Shown: positions 60,001-64,000 of the stretch, in pieces
Position numbering within the stretch: the first letter of the stretch is position 1
How the letters are laid out: every line of letters begins with the position of its first letter
Source of the DNA: Ciona savignyi
Taxonomy: Eukaryota > Chordata > Ascidiacea > Phlebobranchia > Cionidae
Reading direction: 5' to 3'
Assembly: GCA_000149265.1 (NCBI GenBank)
Contig: CH003364.1
Location: forward strand, 831,765 to 895,764
DNA: 64,000 nucleotides
The notes under the pieces: model-generated
Seen by the model: the letters and a program-made list of their open reading frames with translations, nothing else
Told to the model about the DNA's origin: nothing
Databases searched by the model: none
Translations under genes and position numbers: made by a program

Positions 60001-63000
60001 TGGGGTTCCCCTTTGTTTTAATGTTGTTGTTGTTTTTGCAGTGTCATGGGTTTAAAATGTTGTTGTGACTGTGAGGTTTATTTGACAGTGTTTTTGTTTC
60101 AACCCTCTTTTATAGCTGTCCAAATGCTGTATTTTTGCAGCAGTGAAATTTATTTGCACATAAGAAAAGTTGTTTAATCCGTAGTTTATCTTATCTATTT
60201 GGTAGGCAATAAAAATCACAAAATGCCAATAACATCTATTTGTGAAACTAAATTGGTTAGATTGGCAACCAGAGAGCACTAAAGTCAAAAGACTATGCCA
60301 AAAAATATCCAAGATAATGTCTAAGATAACTTACCTACGAAGTGATGATTCGTCTTCAGCCAATTCCGCAGGATTATCGTTTTCGCTGCAGTCTGCAATC
60401 TCGGCCAGCCGCATACACACGGTGTGCACGAGCTTAGGCGTGTGTTTCAACCGCCGCGACTCGAAGCCGTGCAGCAGGTGACGTTGGCGGATCAGGAACT
60501 GCTTTAACGTCAAACGTTTGGAATGAGGGACGACCTGCGATGGAAACGTGTTACGAACATGACAAAAACCATACAGGGGGAATGCAAAAATGAACACAGC
60601 AAAAAAACCATAGGGGAAAAATGCAAAAATAGACATGGCAAACAAAATCCACAAGACAATTCCACGAAAATGCAAAAAGTGAAACATAAAAAGAGAATTT
60701 CAGTTCCTTTTTAAGAAATTTCTATAAAAACTTATGAGGAATAAAATTATTATTTTCGTTAAAACTTTATTGTGGAAAGTGGTACAAACCAATCAAATCA
60801 ATTGAAGGTCTATAAGATGGCATCACAGGATAACAACTACTAGACAGGTGCTGCTTACTTGTGGAAATACAATACGAAGGGGTCGTAGGAATTGGGAAAA
60901 TTCATGAATGCAAGCGATTTGGCCTCGGGTTTGGATAGAGTTGCTTCGGTTCTTTCTGACACGAAGTATCGCTGCATCTGGCTCCATCCGGTGTGCGAAC
61001 ACAAGATAGCATGCGATCAGCACACCTGTTGGGGTTGAAATGGCATTTTCATTAAATGGCAAGTTTTTTAGCCTTAAAGGTTTAAAATGGTCACTAGCTA
61101 GGCTGGCTTGTCCTTCTGCAAGGCACTTACAGGGCATTCTCTCAACCCAGTAGCATAATCCACCAAAATAGAGGAACATCCTGTTCATACACAACTCACT
61201 GTAATAGCTTCAAGAAGTTTGGGTATATTTCAGACGAATACCCATTGCGCAACCCCATATGGGGACCACCGGTTTGGGTCCATTTTAAACATTTACCTAT
61301 TGGGTGACCTCCCCATAGTTTGGGCCTATTTTAAAACAATCACCCATTGAGCGAAATCCTATAGGAACCGACAGTTTGGGCTCGTTTTAGATGATTACCT
61401 GTCCTGCCCAACCCCGCATGACAGTGCACTGCCACGTTGCCTTCCTCCAGTGCAAAGCACATCACCTTCACCATGTCCAGTATGGTGTTCAGAGATGTCA
61501 CTCCGAAATCCTTCCATCCAAAGTTGTAGAAAAAAACTAAAACAAAAGAAAATTCAGTCAGGACTCATTTCGGTCTGGGTTAGCCCATTTCCTACCTACA
61601 ATGGTAACTTCGAAAAAAAGTAGCTTGTTCATTTTATCCGAGAGCTAAGCACTTAGGTAGTATCAACTCAATAAAACGATCGGTTAACCGAAATTTGAAA
61701 AAATACAAGGAAAAACATAACTAACTGTATAATACTTATATACAGAATGTTGGCTATGGTACTATAAACTACTTATTCTATTTTATCTTTAAAATCTAAA
61801 ACAAATTAGCAAACAAATTGAAATGGTATTTTAATAATTTTTGTTTTAAGCGTTTCTTTTATCATGAGCATCGTTTAATCAATCTGCCGCGCTTGGTTTT
61901 TTATTGATTGTTTGATTATAGCCAGTTTAAATCCAGTTCCCTACTTTACACTTGCCTTTACTTTGTAATTTTAACAATATAAATTTTTTTGTCCATAACT
62001 AAATTACTTATTTTACAGCGCCAACTTAAGTTATAAGGTCGTTTAAACCTTAATAAAACTTCAATACATATGTTGTAACATGGTGTAAAAAATGCTTAAC
62101 AAGCCACAAAAAGCTACTTAAACAGAACAATATGTAATAACACTTAAACCCTAGTTACCATCGTTGTCCATAAAGAGCTGAGGTTTGTAGGTAAATAGAC
62201 TTTCTTTGTCAAGCGGTGGACCACAGCTTGCGTGTTCACCTGGTCGTTGAAGGTTTATGATAGATGAAATGTTGTGCCTGGTAACGAAATAGAATTTACA
62301 ACTTCATAACAGAATTAATGAGGCTTTTAATCAATACTGAGCATGGGCGTGATTAATGGGAAGAAATGTTTTATGAACATATTAGCAAGTGACTTTTGCT
62401 AATAAATCAATACTGGGAATGGACGGAATTAATGGAGAAACATTGTTTTATGAACATATTAGAAAGTGACTTTTGCGAATATATGCCCTAAAATAACAAT
62501 TTATTGTATACAAGTTAGGTAATGTACCGATTAGAATTAAAACTGTTTATATGAAAAATTTTTCTAACTATAGGATAGCACCAAATACATTAATGTTTAA
62601 AGAAGACTTTTGTGAAACAAAAAGAAGAAAAATAATGGTTGTCAGTTTTCTAAGGTGTTTAGCTTTACTGATAAAAAGAAAGGTGCGAGCATAGTTTCAC
62701 CATGTAGTGAATGCTTATGATTTAGAGTTTCTAAAAATAACTGATACATTTTAAAGCAGCTTTGCACATGAATATTAAGTACAAATCACATTAACACGAA
62801 AATTTAAGAATATAGGGCTTTATAAATATACATTGATCATAATCAACATAACAATGCTTATAAAGGTATTGTGTTGAAAAGTTGGAAAATATAGTGTTTT
62901 GTACAAAAGAATTGTGTAAAATGCTAAATAACTCGGACTGGTCCAAAAATCCAACTATAAAATGCAAAATAACTCAAACTAACTAACTGTTACCCTGTGT

Positions 63001-63813
63001 GTGAAACTCTGTTTAAAAAGAATAAACACAGGATTTGGACTTGTAAATTTTTGTGAACTAAATACATATAATATATATTAGTATGTTCATCCTGAAAATT
63101 GATACTAAATCAAGGTTGAATACTCCTTGAAAATGCAGTGTAGTAAAAACATGAAACCACAGCATTTTTAATCAAACCGATAGTCGTGATCAAATGCAGA
63201 AAAAAAATTTTTTTTTAACTTTGTGTTTTATAAAATGCTTATAAAGTGTCCACAAAATGCTAGGGTAACAGCATGTTTGATAAAAATGGCAGATCAATAA
63301 AATAATTGACATTTTAACAAGTTAAAACGGTATTTTTGAACGATGTGAACGGAACGACATAATTAATATTTTTTTCCAGCACAATGGCCAGATTATAACA
63401 TGAGATATTAGGATATGTGTGCAGGTGTGTCTACATGAAAACATTAACTATATGTGTACTATAACAACATTAAAGTCCACTGGGTAAATATAATTAATCA
63501 ACTACACAATAAAACATATATAATTATATATAACTTATAAGTGGCTGGTTTTGATTACTTAACCACATTATCATTATATATTGTTTTTGACATGCTTTAT
63601 ATTATCAACTATATTTTAAATTGTTTTTTTTTTCCTAAACTTTAAACCAAGAATATATTATGTGAACCTTGCCAAGTAAAAATCCCTAATTTAATAAAAA
63701 ACGATATTAGAATTACTAAATTAATTTATTACCTTTTAAACTGTTCAATTATGCCGTACTTTTCAATAATTTGTGTGGACGGGCGGGACATGGCAACCAC
63801 ATTGTCTAAAACC
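51666..63813 (-). CDS. PTPDC1: PTPDC1-like protein tyrosine phosphatase, 5'-partial, 14 exons in window
   Basis: A dual-specificity-type Cys phosphatase; vertebrate PTPDC1 is linked to cilium formation or maintenance. Exons on the - strand: 63733-63813, 62159-62277, 61399-61536, 60859-61025, 60335-60534, 59114-59204, 57605-58412, 56810-57391, 55992-56068, about 55490-55566, 53943-54018, 53012-53381, 52238-52471 and 51666-51809 (stop TGA at 51668-51666). About 1,050 codons, against about 750 for the whole human protein; the extra length is in the disordered middle. Phases join everywhere except into exon 55490-55566, where the acceptor is uncertain. The first exons lie right of the window. Confidence 0.9.
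51938..52205 (+). mobile_element. tRNA-like SINE copy, full length
   Basis: TTAGCTAGGTGGGTTTGTGT, GGGTTGTGAGTTCAGAACTA, AATGGGTTCTACTAGATTAA, GATTGCCCGTGTGTTAACCT, CACGGGGATAAACATGAACA. It lies in the last intron of the PTPDC1-like gene and ends about 30 bp before that gene's exon 52238-52471. Confidence 0.88.
52777..52945. mobile_element. MITE, GGGCCGGATTATTACAT family, copy 3
   Basis: CAGGGGTAAGCAACTTCT end, TTCTTGGTGGGCCGGATTAT core, and a GTTGCCCATGTCTG end. It lies in a PTPDC1 intron. Confidence 0.85.
53627..53785. mobile_element. MITE, GGGCCGGATTATTACAT family, copy 4
   Basis: Same sense as copy 3 and about 680 bp away: CATGGGTGGGCAACTTCTCT, TTCTTGGTGGGCCGGATTAT, GGGTATGGTTAGATACAGTC. 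It lies in a PTPDC1 intron. Confidence 0.85.
55490..59204 (-). CDS. PTPDC1: PTPDC1 disordered middle exons
   Basis: 59114-59204 (CNTVAEIKETIPGAF...), 57605-58412 (IPLSGSPTDVDAVLSPRISR, Ser/Asn/Glu-rich), 56810-57391 (acidic, Glu/Ser/Pro-rich), 55992-56068 (DDDDDLDEIIDIMANEGPSF) and about 55490-55566 (ESTNDKLSSSMASKVSWTKQ). They are assigned to this gene because four of the five junctions keep phase and no start, stop or opposite-strand gene intervenes. The last exon needs a different phase from the usual CCCAG acceptor, so a small missed exon or another acceptor is likely there. The human protein also has a long low-complexity region here. Confidence 0.78.
55803..55973. mobile_element. MITE with paired AAGGTTGCCGACC ends
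   Basis: Left end CAAGGGTCAGCAACCTTTTG pairs with right end CAAAAGGTTGCCGACCACTG. It sits about 20 bp from the exon at 55992-56068. Confidence 0.8.
56127..56300. repeat. Tandem repeat, about 60-66 bp, three copies
   Basis: The unit reads GCCTGCACAAATACAATGTA, then AGGT, a poly-T tract and TGTATCATTTAATATTT. It lies in a PTPDC1 intron. Confidence 0.9.
60335..63813 (-). CDS. PTPDC1: PTPDC1 phosphatase-domain exons
   Basis: The exons encode, in order: DNVVAMSRPSTQIIEKYGII; INLQRPGEHASCG with LDKESLFTYKPQLFMDND; FFYNFGWKDFGVTSLNTILD and VAVHCHAGLGRTG; VLIACYLVFAHRMEPDAAIL with SIQTRGQIACIHEFSQFLRP; and LTLKQFLIRQRHLLHGFESR with LKHTPKLVHTVC. Nearly every block matches human PTPDC1. The catalytic loop HCHAGLGR has the nucleophilic Cys and the phosphate-binding Arg, and its last Gly is split across the 61399/61025 intron. 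The sequence therefore predicts an active enzyme. Confidence 0.96.
61085..61215 (+). mobile_element. tRNA-like SINE, diverged
   Basis: GGTCACTAGCTAGGCTGGCT, TGTCCTTCTGCAAGGCACTT, ACAACTCACTGTAATAGCTT. It lies in the PTPDC1 intron just after the active-site exon. Confidence 0.65.
61206..61440. repeat. PTPDC1: Tandem units spanning the end of the active-site exon
   Basis: Four related units of about 45-60 bp each begin TTTGGGxxxxTTTTA. The last one runs through the donor and into the HCHAGLG codons of exon 61399-61536. In coding sense the intronic unit near 61230-61255 keeps a diverged ATGGGGTTGCGCA that lines up with ATGCGGGGTTGGGCA of the exon. Confidence 0.6.
62330..62485. repeat. Direct duplication, about 75 bp
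   Basis: Two copies of AATCAATACTGxGxATGG...TTTTATGAACATATTAGxAA, then GTGACTTTTGC, in a PTPDC1 intron. They differ at several positions. Confidence 0.9.
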
Positions 63814-64000
63814 CTGGTGGAAAAAACATGTCCATAATTAGCACACAACATAACTGAACAAGTGTTGCTATGTGTACTGTTAAACCGCAAATAAGTAATT
63901 ATGGATACTTATATAAGTTACATATTAGCAAACCTAGGGTCATTGATATGATAATGTGATTTAAAAAGGGAGGTTATTTTCTTTAAATCAATTTGTCAGT
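63814..64000 (-). other. PTPDC1 intron, right edge of window
   Basis: No exon was recognised. The acceptor of exon 63733-63813 (TTTTTTCCACCAG, - strand) borders it. The first exons of the gene lie outside the window. Confidence 0.6.

Noticed and set aside
1-64000. CRISPR arrays, bacterial operons, rRNA genes
   Set aside because: Nothing of the kind. Tandem repeats here lack the direct-repeat/unique-spacer pattern, and all genes are intron-split.

Overview
The window looks like tunicate (Ciona-type) nuclear DNA. It is AT-rich, has many short introns with clean GT/AG borders, and encodes chordate-type proteins. It is dense with a tRNA-like SINE and short inverted-repeat elements. The species call is inference from protein similarity and genome style; no search was run.

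Three host genes are visible. (1) On the + strand, from before base 1 to a stop at 31101-31103, lies a KDM3-family histone H3K9 demethylase (related to vertebrate KDM3A, KDM3B and JMJD1C). I assembled 28 exons from splice signals, reading-phase continuity and similarity: an N-terminal Tudor-like module, long Pro/Ser-rich and Lys-rich linkers, the paired zinc-finger region, and a JmjC domain whose iron ligands are all present. One intron is about 10.5 kb, and several others carry minisatellites. (2) On the - strand, 32506-35363, lie exons of a small sushi plus von Willebrand A (VWA) protein whose metal-binding motif is degenerate; its tail converges on the KDM3 tail and its 5' end is not found. 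(3) On the - strand, from 51666 to beyond the right edge, lies a PTPDC1-type dual-specificity phosphatase with an intact HCHAGLGRTG signature, long acidic/Ser-rich linkers and the conserved C-terminal block.

Between genes 2 and 3 (about 35.5-51.6 kb) the DNA is mostly mobile elements. The main feature is a three-level nest: a tRNA-like SINE split by a young BEL/Pao-type LTR retroelement (35708-43500, 5-bp target duplication, nearly identical LTRs), one of whose LTRs is split by a Foldback-like DNA transposon (40546-43346) with 32-bp subrepeats in its inverted ends and remains of a Myb/SANT-like gene. A 100-N assembly gap lies at 46217-46316, and the same 15 bases flank it on both sides.

The genes have no evident shared pathway: a nuclear chromatin enzyme, a probably secreted adhesion or complement-like protein, and a phosphatase linked to cilia in vertebrates. 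Coordinates of exon ends are hand-derived and may be off by a base or two.
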